DNA of 64,000 bases, taken from Ilex aquifolium (Eukaryota > Streptophyta > Magnoliopsida > Aquifoliales > Aquifoliaceae). The notes beneath the pieces were generated by a model that saw nothing but the letters and a program-made list of their open reading frames with translations, was not told the origin of the DNA and made no database searches. Positions 48,829 through 61,131 of this stretch are shown here, piece by piece; the first letter of the stretch is position 1; each line of letters begins with the position of its first letter. The stretch covers positions 27,153,691-27,217,690 of the forward strand of contig OX637407.1 of NCBI GenBank assembly GCA_951799425.1, written 5' to 3'. A program made the position numbers and the translations under genes.

Positions 48829-49960
48829 TAGGAAGTTGAAATGAATTCCCCACCCCCAAAGCATACATCAAACAATTTTATCACATGTTTAATTATTTAA
48901 TATTTGATTAATTTGTGTTCTTACCATTTTAAAGGTAACAATCTTTACCAAATAAGTGGTAAACGTACCCCCAAGTTGTAATATTAACCAAAAATTAGTG
49001 ACTTTGTTACCTTATTAATTGTAATATTAACCAAAAGAGTGATAATCTTACCCCCAATATGTGCTAAACTTATTATTCCCATTTTTAAAGAACGATAATG
49101 GAGAGAATCTTAAATCATCTTTACTTTTTCATTTCTGTGAAGTCAAAAACTAGGAAGTTGAATATAGTAAAACACATAGGAAGTTGAATGTCATTCCCCA
49201 CCCCCAAAGCATACATCAAACAATTTTATCACATGTTTAATTATTTAATATTTGATTAATTTGTTTTCTTACCATTTTAAAGGTAACAATATTTACCAAA
49301 TAAGTGGTAAACATACCCCCAAGTTGTAATATTAACCAAAAATTAGTGACTTTGTTACCTTAATAATTGTAATATTAACCAAAAGAGTGATAATCTTACC
49401 CCCAATATGTGCTAAACTTATTACTCCCACTTTTAAAGAACGATAACGGAGAGAATCTTGAATGATCTTTACTTTTTCAATTCTATGAAGTCAAAAACTA
49501 GGAAATTGAATATAGTAAAACACATAGGAAGTTGAATGTCATTCCCCACCCCCATACATCAAACAATTTTATCACATATTTAATTATTTAATATTTGATT
49601 AATTTGTGTTCTTACCATTTTAAAGGTAACAATCTTTACCAAATAAGTCCATAATAACGTACCCCCAAGTTGTAATATTAACCAAAAATTAGTGACTTTG
49701 TTAACTTAATAATTGTAATATTAACAAAAAATTAGTGACTTTGTTACCTTAATAATTGTAATATTAACCAAAAGAGTGATAATCTTACCTCCAATATGTG
49801 CTAAACTTATTACTCCCACTTTTAAAGAACGATAACGGAGAGAATCTTGAATGATCTTTTACTTTTTCAATTCTGTGAAGTCAAAAAGTAGGAAGTTGAA
49901 TATAATAAAACACATAGAAAGTTGAATGTGATTCCCCACCCCCAAAACATACATCATCCA
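48829..49960. repeat. Three tandem units of about 350-390 bp
   Basis: Units start aggaagttgaa...ccccaccccc near 48829, 49178 and 49526, with a partial fourth near 49916. Each contains taatattaaccaaaa and accaaaagagtgataatctt, which are reverse complements of the array unit. Confidence 0.85.
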
Positions 49961-50645
49961 ATTAATGGACATTCAACTTCAACACATTCACTAAATTTCT
50001 ATTTAAATTAATGGACTATAAGTATACAAAATGAGATTTAATTTCGAAATATTGAAATAATATTTATTTAATTTAAAACTAAATTTCTATTTAATTTAAT
50101 TTCAAATCAAGACTAATTTTAGATTATATTATATCCAACTAAAATTTAATTATATTAAATAGAATACTAAATTTTAATTCATCTAACTTTTAACCTTATT
50201 AAAGTCCATTTTGTATAAAAAATCCATAATAAATTAAAAAGTCATGTATGACATAATTTTAAATTAACCTATTGTGAACATAAGAATACAATGATTATAA
50301 TATACTGCACATCTTTGAACATCACCCAACATTTGCAATCCGCCCAAGATGTTCTAATTTTGACATAATAGTTGTAAAAAAAATATGTTTTTAAGTAGGT
50401 AATATAATTTTTGTGTAATAAATTGCATTTAATTGTGAAGTAAATGTAAAACCACTGTTCCAACAACTATGATTTTCTTAACACAATAACAAACTGAAGT
50501 CAAGCACATGCGTTTCTTCATCACTCTGAAAATATCAATTATTTCATCACCCATCTAACTTCAATCCAACATATTTAACGATCTTTTCTTGATCATCCAT
50601 GCAATTAAGTGGAATGCAAGGTATTGGAAGATTCATATCAATCAA

Positions 50646-50781
50646 GGTAAGTATTTAACGATCTTTTTTTCGTAGATGTTTGTTATTAGTTGTGTTATGT
50701 CCAAAACTCTTATCTTCTTATTTTGATAGGTAGAAATAGTAGTCATTTCTTAAAGATGAGATTGTTAATTATTTGTGCTTA
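50646..50781 (+). other. Possible 5' UTR intron of the transposase gene
   Basis: A good donor caag/gtaagt at 50646 and an acceptor-like tgtgcttag at 50781 lie just before the ATG at 50798. Unproven. Confidence 0.35.
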
Positions 50782-50797
50782 GGTATAATCGACACAA

Positions 50798-53465
50798 ATG
50801 GAAAAAGGAAAGCAGGTTCTTGTAGACTTAAATAGTGATATACCAGATGAGATATTGCATGATTTTGAAAATGATGAATATCAGAACATGGTCTTCCATC
50901 AGAAAAGCAAAGATGAGTTAACATCAATTGAAGACATTGCAATGAGGGAAGATTTAACATCTATAGAAGTCCTTGCAATGACATTTATATCACATGAAGA
51001 TGTTGGACAATTTTATAACACATATGGTAGATATGCGGGATTCAGTGTTCGTAAGGATGACCTAAAGCATGACAAGAACAACATGCCAATTTCAAGACGG
51101 TGGGTTTGTTCGAGAGAAGGGTATCGGTCGGCAAAGAATGCAGAACGCGTAGAGCGATCAAGGGAACCACGGGGGTTAACACGACTTGGATGCAAGACAA
51201 CATTTCGAGTGAAGTTTGATAGGAAGACACAAAAATGGGTTGTAAAAGAGTTTGTAATGGACCACAACCATGAATTGGTTCCACAACGTGGTGTTCCATT
51301 TCTCCGATCACACAGGCGTGTCAAGAGCCCCGACAGAGCACAAACTATATCATTGCGCAATATTGGTATGCGTACAAGTCATATTAGGGATTTCATGGTG
51401 CAACAATCTGGAGGATATCAAAATGTTGGGTTTACCACAAAGGATCTCTACAATGACATGACATCCTAACGTAGAGAAGAGTTGAGAGACGGTGATGCAG
51501 AGGGCGCATTAGCCTACTTGAGCGCGAAGGAAGAGTTGGACCCGCAATTCTATTTCAAGTATTCTGTCACCGATGACAATTCGTTGAATTGCTTGTTTTG
51601 GGCTGATTCGACATCTTGACTAGATTACAAGTGCTTTGGTGAGGTGATGACGTTTGATACTACATATCGAACGAATGCATATAAGAAGCCTTTTGTGATA
51701 TTTGCCGGTGTCAACCACCACAACGCTACAACTATATTTGGGTGCGCATTACTTTCAGACGAGACGATTGATACATATGTGTGGGTATTGAATACCTTTC
51801 TTCATGCAATGGAAAACAAGATGCATGTATCTGTTATTACTGATGGAGATAAAGCAATGGCTGATGCAATTGAAAAAGTATTTCCTCAAGCGACGCATCG
51901 CTTATGTAGATGGCATTTGTCAAGAAATGCTTGCACAAATATAAATGCTGAAAATTTTGTCAATGCATTCAAGAGGTGCATGTGTGCTCGATGTACTTCG
52001 GAAGAATTTGAAAATAAGTGGAAATCAATGGTCGAATCATTTGGACTGGAGACAAACAATTGGATAACGGAAGTTTATGCAAAGCTATTCAAATGGGCCG
52101 AAGCATACTTGCGTGGAAAATTTTTTGTCGGCTTAAAAAGCACCCAACGATCGGAGAGTATGAATGCCTACCTGAAACGCTTTCTAAAAACAAGCCAACG
52201 ATTATTCGAGTTTGTTAGGCACTATGACAGGGGCTTGGCAAGGATCAGGGAGTGTGAGGCCAATGATGACTTTGAGTCGGAACATTCTAGGCCAGTGATG
52301 CAGACAGCACTGAGATGCTTAGAGGAGCATGCTGCTGCTCTATATACCAGAAAAATTTTCTTCAAAGTCCGTGATAAGATACGAGAAGAAGCTGTATTTT
52401 TTGTAGTAGATAATATCGAGATTGAAAGTCATCGGAGTTACTATTTGTCTTGATTCACAAAACCAGAATTACGGTGGATTGTGCAATATTATCCTCAAAT
52501 TGATGCGTTTAAATGCAATTGTATGAAATTTGAGTCTTTTGGGATTCCATGCTCTCACATGATCGCGGTCATGAAGTATGAGCACATATAAGAGTTTCCT
52601 CATACCATTGTGATGGACAGGTGGACCATTAAAGCAAAATCTAGGTATAAATGTGCACACGAATATGGTAATGTGCAGCCGAATGTGTCAATTCCTACGC
52701 GTTATGCTGGACTTATGTCAATGTGCAGCCAAATATGTTATTACGCTTCACAGTCGCTCTCAGACTCAAATGACCTGAGGAGTATGGTGCAACAAAGAAC
52801 TTCTCTTCTAGAAGCCCGTCATGCGTCACTTGGCAAACACGATGCAAATGTGACGAATACACAATTCGGTGTGAATGATCCAAAGATTGTGAAAACCAAG
52901 GGTAATCATAGTCGTGCACAAAAGAATATTCCAATCAACCCGCGAAGATGTAGTAAATGCAGGGGCACTGGCCATACTGTTAGAAAATGTCCACTCTTGA
53001 TATCTCAATCCAATGATCCATTCGATGACATGCCTTTTTCACAACCAGTTGGATCACAGCCACCACGGGACATTCCTTTTTCACAACTTAGTGGATCAGA
53101 CCAACCACCCCACATGTCTTTTTCACAGTATGGTGGATCGCAACAATCTATGCCATCATTGAAAGATGATGACCGTTGCATTCCCTTTGTTAACGAGGGT
53201 ATCCTCAACTATCAGGTTCATATAATACTCTTTGGATGTTTATATTTTTTTTCATATGTACTAATTCCTTGTTATTTTAGGATGGAATGTCGAGCTTTGG
53301 TTTTTCCATTCAATCACAGTACATCAACACTAGTTTCAGTAATATGGAGGTAATTATAAAAATTACAAATTTTATCCCACAAATTTTATTTTTTCACCAT
53401 TGTCATCTAACCATCAATTTATGCTATCACAGTGGGCACCAAGATCATGGAGCAAGATGGGTTGA
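50798..53465 (+). pseudogene. FAR1/MULE-type transposase, four in-frame stops
   Basis: One frame runs from ATG 50798 with introns at 53216-53280 and 53350-53432 and a final stop at 53463-53465 (about 839 codons). Domains in order: FAR1 DNA-binding domain (FYNTYGRYAGFSVRK ... GCKTTF ... DHNHEL, about 51010-51280); MULE DDE domain (MTFDTTYRTNAYKKP, VITDGDKAM, RLCRWHL, TQRSESMNAYLKRF, about 51644-52200); SWIM zinc finger (CNCMKFESFGIPCSHM, about 52515-52565); CCHC knuckle (CSKCRGTGHTVRKC, about 52948-52990). Stops: TAA 51467, TGA 51617, TGA 52451 and TAA 52589. No frameshift is seen. Intact relatives catalyse cut-and-paste transposition; FHY3/FAR1 are domesticated cousins. The location inside a repeat-flanked insert favours a mobile element over a host FRS gene. 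Confidence 0.88.
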
Positions 53466-53731
53466 TGAAATTTTAATTTTTTTGCAACTTTGAATGAAAA
53501 GGTTTAATTTACATTCTCCATTCCAAAATTTTTTTTCACTTAGATATACATTTTTTTTTTTTTTGGAGAACTTGCGAGAGAATTTATTGATTAAAAATTA
53601 AATTAAACCTAGCTAGGGGACGTATTTACCTTACCCTCGATGCAATCTAATTACAATATGATAAGGAATTAAAAATTTTAATGCATGATTTTACATGGAA
53701 AAACAAAAAATAATTTCCTAACTAATGAAAC

Positions 53732-53870
53732 CAGCTATTGAAATGTGCTGGAATGCTAAACAGTCACGTGAACAGTAGCTAAGAGAGCCAAGGTGAGCAA
53801 TGTGTAGCAGCTATTTTGAGCATTCCAGCACATTTCAGTAGCAGCTATTTTGAGCATTCCAGAAATTCCA
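53732..53870. repeat. Foldback / repeated motif downstream of the transposase
   Basis: gaaatgtgctggaatgct (53740-53757) is exactly complementary to 53819-53836, extending to about 23 bp with one mismatch. gtagcagctattttgagcat is also repeated directly (about 53805 and 53837). Confidence 0.85.
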
Positions 53871-54402
53871 AAAAAAAAACAGTTGCCTAGAAATGTAAAA
53901 GCACCTGAAATTATGTGTGCTGATTAAGTGAAATTTTCTGGTTTGGTAGTTGATATGCTGTGTTTTTTATGTGAATGGAGAGAATTTAGGGTTGGAATTT
54001 GCTTTTTTTATCATGTGAAAAGTAGATATTTGGATCTGCAGTTGGAGTGTTCTAGTCATTGCCTGTGTGAAGAAGAGGAGATGGTATGGTTTGTAAGATT
54101 ATCTTCTACAGAGTGAAGAAATTCAATTTTGATGGAACCAAATTTGAATTTCGGGATGGTCTTTATGTAAACGATATAAAAGTTCTTATTAAAAAAAATT
54201 TAAAAAGAAAGATATAGTAGTAATTTTTCAAAATTTGGTTCTTCTGAATGACCTTCTTTGACTGTAGTTGTGTCGTCATTATATTTAACCTCATGTGGTT
54301 TAAAACCTTTCAAAGTATAGTAATTCCATGTAAATATTGCATATCTAAATATTGAGCAAGAGTTTATATAAAAGTCTAGTAATTACACTGCTGGCAGACA
54401 TA
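53871..54402. other. Spacer between transposase and array R
   Basis: AT-rich. A 62-residue open frame at 53928-54116 is not recognisable and probably not coding. Confidence 0.5.
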
Positions 54403-56630
54403 AATATTACCACTTCTTAGTATTGTTAATATTACCACTGTTTTGGTTAAGAGTACCACTTTTTTGGTTAAGATTATCAAAATGTTTGGTTAACATTACC
54501 ACTGTTTTTGTTAATATTACCACTTTTTTGGTTAACATTACCACAGTTTTGGTTAAGAGTACCACCATTTTGGATAATATTATCATTTTTTTCGTTAAGA
54601 TTACTACTGTTTTGGTTAAGAGTACCACTCTTTTGGTTAACATTATTGCTGTTTTGGTTAATAGAAACATATTTTTAGTTAATATTATCACTGTTTTGGT
54701 TATTATTACCACTTTTTTGGTTAACATTACCACTGTTTTGGTTAAGAGTACCACTGTTTTAGATAATATTACAACTTTTTTGGTTAAGATTACCACTGTT
54801 TTGATTAAGAGTACCACTCTTTTGGTTAACATTATCACTATTTTGGTTAAGAGTACAACTTTTTTTGTTAACATTACTACTGTTTTGGTTAACATTACCA
54901 CTGTTTTGGTGAAGAGTACCATTGTTTTGGATAATATTACCACTTTTTTGGTTAAAATTACCACTATTTTGGTTAAGAGTACCACTCTTTTGGTTAACAT
55001 TACAATGTTTTGGTTGACATAACAACTTTTTTTTTTTAACATTACCACTGTTTTGGATAATATTACCTGTTTTGGTTAAGAGTACCACTCTTTTGGTTAA
55101 CATTACCACTGTTTTAGTTGACATTAAAACTTTTTTTTTTAACATTACCACTGTTTTGGATAATATTACATATTTTTTTGGTTAAGATTACTACTGTTTT
55201 GATTAAGAGTACCACTGTTTTGGTTAACATTACCACTGTTTTGGTTGATATTACAATTTTTTTGGTTATTATTACCACTTTTTTTTTTGTTAAGATTACC
55301 ACTTTGTTTAAGAATACCTCCTTTGATTAAGATTACATGTTGAGGTAAGAATACCATTTTATTGGTTAAGAGTACAATTTTTTTGGTTAACATTACCATT
55401 GATTAGGTTAAGATTACTTTTGGTTAAGATTACACTTTTTTTGGTTAAGAGTACCATTTTTTTGGTTAAGATTAACACTAAGGTAAGAGTACAATTTTTT
55501 CGGCAAACAGAACCAGTTTTTTGGTTAACATTACCATGTTAAGACCACTTTTTTGGTAAACATTACACTTTTTTGGTTAACATTACCACTGTTTTGGTTA
55601 AGAGTACCACTTTTTTTGTTAACATTACAACTATTTTGGTTAACAGTACCACTGTTTTGGTAAAAAGTACCACTATTTTGATTAATATTACCACTATTTT
55701 GGTTAAGATTACCACTTTTTTTGTTAAGATTACCACTATTTTGGTTAAGATTACCACTCTTTTGGTTAATATTACCACTATTTTGGTTAAGAGTACTACT
55801 TTTTTTGTTAAGAGTACCATTGTTTTGGTTAATAGTACCACTTTTTTGGTTAATATTATCACTGTTTTAGTTAAGAGTACCATTTTTTTGGTTAACATTA
55901 CCACTGTTTTGGTTAACATTACCACTCTTTTGGTTAAGAGTACTACTGTTTTGGATAACATTACCACTAATTTAGTTAAGAGTACCATTTTTTTGGTAAA
56001 CATTACACTTTTTTGGTTAACATTACCACTGTTTTGGTTAAGCATACCACTTTTTTGGTTAACATTACCACTGTTTTGGTTAACAATACTACTGTTTTGG
56101 TTAACAATACCACTGTTTTGGTTAAGAGTACCACTCTTTTGGTTAATATTACCACTTTTTTTTGTTAAGATTATCACTGTTTTGGGTAAGATTACCACTC
56201 TTTTGGTTAATATTACCACTATTTTGGTTAAGAGTACCACTTTTTTGGTTAACATTACCACTATTTTGGTTAACAGTACCATTGTTTTGGTTAAGAGTAT
56301 CACTGTTTTGGTTAATATTATCACTGTTTTGGTTAAGATTACCACTTTTTTTGTTAAGATTACCACTGTTTTGGTTAACATTACTACTGTTTTGGTTAAT
56401 ATTACCACTTTTTTTGGTTAAGATTATCACTGTTTTGGGTAAGATTACCACTCTTTCGGTTAATATTACCACTATTTTGGTTAAGAGTACCACTTTTTTA
56501 GTTAAGATTACCATTATTTTGGTTAAGAGCACCACTTTTTTGGTTAAGATTACTACTTTTTTTGTTATGATTAATATTACACTATTTTGGTAAGAGTATG
56601 ACAGTTTTGGTTAAGATTACCACTTTTTGG
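54403..56630. repeat. Satellite array R, about 21-bp unit
   Basis: About 100 copies of the same unit as array L and in the same orientation (ttttggttaagagtaccact and ttggttaacattaccact forms). A degenerate stretch lies at about 55290-55560. It gives open frames of about 280 codons on both strands (55563-56408 minus, 55573-56421 plus), which are not taken as genes. Confidence 0.93.
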
Positions 56631-57540
56631 TAGCGATCAATATCTAGGTAGCGATCAAGATTGGGATCAAGTAGCGATCAAGAGTTTCAGACCGTAGCGA
56701 TCAAGAGTGAAGTTTGCAATCAAGATTGCGATCAAAAGCTTCACTGTAGCGATCAAGAGTGAAGTTTGCAATCAAGATTGGGATCAAGCGATCGCAGCAG
56801 CAATCAAAATTAATATATTTAATTAACATAACAAATTAATATTACATTAAAACATTCAATTCATCAAATTAATATTAAAATTCAACTTAATTAATATTAA
56901 ATTCATCCAATTTATATCCATAATCATTCAATTAACATTTAATTCATTCGATTAACATCCAATAAAAATTCACTTTGTAAACTGACATTCAATTTCATTA
57001 ATTTATATTTAATTTATCAAATTAACTTCCATCTACCATTCAACTCATCAAATTACATTAACATTCGTATACATCCAATTAACACTTAATTTAATAAATT
57101 AACATCTTAAATAATCGTTAATTAATCAAATTCGTCCAATTAACCATCAATTAATCAAATTAACATCTAAATCTATTTAATTTGATGGCTATCGGGTTAT
57201 GTAGCGATCGGAATCAAACTTGAATCGCTTGTTTTTAATTTAAAGCAAAAAGTAACTTTGTTCTAATTTATTTAGTGGTGAACTTAATTTCTATTATTTT
57301 TATACTTATACAGAAAATTTAATTTCACCCCAACTATTTTAATTTTTTGTTATATTTTTATTTCATGTTTAAATATAATAAATAATTATCATTTTAATTT
57401 CTATTATCACTTATCACTTAATTTTAAGGTAGATCAAGTGGGATCAAAGTAGTGGGATCAAGTGTTTGCAATCAGCGATCAAGAGCTTCACACAGTAGCG
57501 ATCAAGAGGGTTTCCAGCGATCAAGTTGCTTTTGTTAACA
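56625..57540. repeat. Motif-rich segment, right copy (GCGATCAAG)
   Basis: Direct repeat of 47755-48650. It has clusters of gtagcgatcaaga at 56630-56790 and 57430-57530. Followed by the third copy of the ccctcatattttttatatta text. Confidence 0.88.
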
Positions 57541-58079
57541 TTAAATTACACTTATAACCTTAAATTATCACTCTTTTTCAAATTTTCCCTCATATTTTTT
57601 ATATTACACCCTCAACTATGTAATTAGTTTCATATTATCCCAAACTTTTTTACCTATTTTAATTTAACGCAAAAAATATACTCAAATATGATAACTTTGT
57701 TCTAATTTATTTAGTGGTCAACTTAATTTCTATTATTTTTAACTTAATTTATAATGTTAATTTAATTTCACTCAATAATCCCAACTATTTTAATTTTTTG
57801 TTATATTTTTATTTCATGTTTAAATATAATAAATAATTATCATTTTAATTTTTATTATCACTTAATTTTAAAGTGTATAGGGGTTCATGTTTTAATTCTT
57901 TAAAGTGTATAGGGGTTCATGTTCATTCAATAACTTGTAAATTTTTGTTTATATTTTTATTTCATGAAGTATATACCGAAACCGGTTATAAGTTTTTATG
58001 AGTTTTGGTGTGGACAGGTGGCGAGTGGTCAGTTAATTTCATTTTTCGGTATCGTACCCATTTTTACCTTTTCGATACC

Positions 58080-58253
58080 GAAAGAATTAAACCTCTACGT
58101 TATCAAAAGACGGACCTAATCACTTGCTACTAGAATTTGTTAGGTTCAGATACCATTGTAGGTTCCATTTTGTCATGTTGTATATTCAATAGAGTAAATC
58201 TCACCCATGATTTGATCCTTCTTTCTGCCTAAAACGAGTGTCACTGAACTCAG
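58080..58253. repeat. Right 174-bp target repeat flanking the 13.1-kb insert
   Basis: Partner of 44762-44935. The unit B sequence then continues without loss (ttatgagctgattttgactt) as in unit A at about 41700. Confidence 0.92.
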
Positions 58254-58360
58254 TTATGAGCTGATTTTGACTTCATTCTCCACTTCTAATCATTAGCAAT
58301 GCGCCACATGTGCTATACGTGAATAAGTTTTATACATAAAAATTGATATAATATATTAGT

Positions 58361-60305
58361 ATAAATATTATCTCAAATTTATCAGATTTAATTTTTCATT
58401 ACTCATATCTTATTATAGGACCATGAAAATTTAGTATATTTCTAAAATTCGTTATTCTAACTATAAGAAAAAAAATAAAAAAAATTGTTAAAGTTCTATT
58501 TTTTTTTTTTTAGAATTTTGTGATTGAGAGTGATTTTTTAGTAATGTTTGAGAAATTAAATTTTTTGAAATTCATTCAATTAGGATTTCACTTATAATTT
58601 CTTGAATAAAATAAAAGTAATTGTCAATATACTACTTAATTATATTGAAACTTTATTGTAATTAAGAATTAGTTAGATCAATTAGAATAAGATTTCATAT
58701 AATACTCTATAATATATATTTTAAAACATATCAAAATTTTAAAAAATTCAAGTTTTACTTAAGAATAAATTACAAACTATTTTCCCATAAAATCTTAATA
58801 TTATATAAAAAATTTATTGTAAACTAAAAAATTATATTAATGTAGCATAAATTAATTTTAAAAAATTATATATATATAATTATTTTTTATCTTAGAAATA
58901 AAAGAGTTAAACTTTTTAAATAAAAAAAATAAACATATATGCGGATAATATTATCTTTGCATATGAGATGAGTAAATTAAATTGATGAAGTTTTTGAAAG
59001 TTTTTTGAACACTTTATTGAAAATATAATGATGCATATTTTTTAAAGATAATATAGTCAATCAAAAAGTTTCATAGAAATTAATATTTATATAGAGAGAA
59101 TAAATAATTAAAAGAGAAATTTGAGGTAATTGAGAGATTTAAATACATAAGGAGATAATAGATAATTTAGATATTTAATTGTGAAAGGATAGAATTGTCT
59201 TTATAACTTTTTATAAGGGTAAAATAGAGAATCAAAAGTTTTTCATGTTTTATTAGTAGTATATAGATATAGATTTTATTAGTAGTATAGATATAAATAT
59301 TGATATAGATTGGAAATTTCTTTACTGGCCTTATTCCAAAAAGGAATCAGGGGCTTTTTCGGGTTTCCACTAGAAGAATTATTAGGGGTACAATTAAAAA
59401 AATATTTGTAGAAATTATTAATGGCCATCAAATTCACATGAAATTAACCCCTGGGCATGATTCATATGCTTCTGACAACATGAACATGCAATTGTACAAA
59501 TATGATAAGGTTTCGAAGATGAAGATCCAATCAGGATTAAATTGTACGATATATGGGTCCACAGTAACAGTGACCACAATGGTATGAACACGTTATTTGA
59601 ACCGTCTAATTTTTTGTTTGTTTTGGTGTAAAAGATAGATCGATCGATCGAGGGCAAGTGTGATCATAGCAACCACGTAATTTGGTTTCAGTTTTTTTTT
59701 TTTGATGTAAAAGATAGATTGATTGATAGAGGGGATGCCTAATCATAGCAACCCTCACGCAAGCATGACACAGGACCGACGCAAAAACGGGAGAATAGTC
59801 TTCACTTTAGTGTTTAAAAAATATTTGTCTACTCTCGGTTCACTTTCGTGACCGATAGAAATTTTAATCTCCGTCTCCGTCTCCGTCTCCGTCTTTCTGT
59901 GCATAACAATTAATTTTTATAATTTAAAAAAAAAAATTATAAAAAAAAATTATAAAACTTCAGAAATAGATTTACAAGAAAGATATATATTACGAGTTTA
60001 GCAAGACGGGAAAGGGAGGAGCAGAGGGGAGGTGGGGTAGAGATGAGTTTCAATTTATCCCCTCACAAATTTATACGAATATCTTCGTATATGTTCATAA
60101 TTCAATACGTATAGTCCATCACCAATTCAAAAAAAACTAATTTGGCCGTATACACATTTTTTTCCAATCCATTTCTATCCCTACTCACCTGTTAAGATAA
60201 ACGCTACTAAAAGGCGTCCATGAGGAAAACTCAAAATGCCCTTTAAGCACAATTCAAACTATAGTCAAATCCCAATTTAATTAAACAGTTAAAAACAACT
60301 CAACA
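58361..60305. other. Intergenic, no gene recognised
   Basis: Very AT-rich. It has a short (gtctcc)n at about 59870-59895 and a repeated phrase gtaaaagatagat (about 59628 and 59706). No coding sequence is seen. Confidence 0.55.
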
Positions 60306-61131
60306 ATTTATGTGGTCTTTGGTTGGTGTTTCAAAAATAGTTTTTTTTCCTCAAAACACAAAAAACTCTTGAGATGTTGTTTGGACAATAATTTTTGAAA
60401 ATAATTTTTCAAAAAAAATAAGAATTGAGAATAAAAACTAGAGAATATCTAAATGATCTTTTTTGAATTTTTAAGCCAAAATAGAAAATAAGGGAAACAA
60501 CTCAACTCTTTAATGAGGGCTCCCCTTCGAATTCTCTTAGTAGCAAAACTAATCAAAGTATAAATAGTTTTTTTTTTTTTTAATCCTTCCTCTCTCCCTG
60601 ACTCTCTCTCCACTTTGCCTCTTAAACGGAACGATCACAGACACAAACACAGCCAGCGTGCCAGCGTCTTCTCCGGCGACTGAAGATCATCTTCTTCGTC
60701 GACTAAGGACTCTTCGATGACTGAGAGCTTCAGATTTAGTTTTTTTTTTTTTTTTAAATCTGGGTATTTTTTTAGATCTGAGTTTTATTTTTTTTAGATC
60801 TTGGTCTTTTCTAGCGATTGAAGTTCATATTCTTCGTAGACAGAAGGCTCTTCGACAACTGAGAGCTTCAGATTTAGGTTTTTTTTTTCTTTTCAAATAT
60901 GAGTATTTTTTTAGATCTAAGTTTTTTTTTTTTTAGATCTGGGTCTTTTTCGGCAAAAAGATTCTTTTCTGGCAACAGGGTTCATCTTCTTCGTCGTGTA
61001 CCAGAGGTTGTATGTTGGATCTTGAATTTTGGATTTGTCTTCTTCGTCGTGTAACAGTTCAGTCGATTTTGAATTCAGATTTGCCTTTTTTTTTTTTTTT
61101 TTTGCATTTTATCAAGTTTAATATATTAAAA

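Larger units (their letters stand above)
44936..58079 (+). mobile_element. 13.1-kb insert: FAR1-type MULE with satellite modules
   Basis: The left end (gggtccgactacagtaccga...ggtaccgaaaaa) and the right end (ttttcggtatcgtaccc...cgataccg) contain related inverted text, ggtacNataccgaaaaa. Order: left terminal region with a hairpin; AT-rich block; 21-bp-repeat array L; GCGATCAAG-rich segment; three tandem units of about 360 bp; transposase pseudogene; foldback; array R; second GCGATCAAG-rich segment; right terminal region. Array plus segment is repeated directly, not inverted. Target DNA is duplicated over 174 bp. Superfamily is inferred from the enclosed transposase, not from a normal MULE target duplication. 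Confidence 0.8.
41808..58360. repeat. Tandem segmental duplication, unit B (interrupted)
   Basis: Starts acatggagggtg at about 41808 and ends at tgatataata near 58360. It matches unit A in order at 41808-43030, 43033-43200, 43200-44935 and 58254-58360. It carries its own SINE (42231-42345) and is split by a 13.1-kb insert at 44936-58079. It lacks the 3.1-kb segment and the LTR element of unit A. Confidence 0.85.

Noticed and set aside
50798..53465. Domesticated FAR1-related (FRS) host gene
   Set aside because: Four in-frame stops and location inside a repeat-bounded insert absent from the sister duplicate point to a transposase pseudogene. A recently broken host gene cannot be fully excluded.
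54403..56630. Possible CRISPR-like array
   Set aside because: Head-to-tail repeats without unique spacers, in a plant nuclear genome. It is a satellite.
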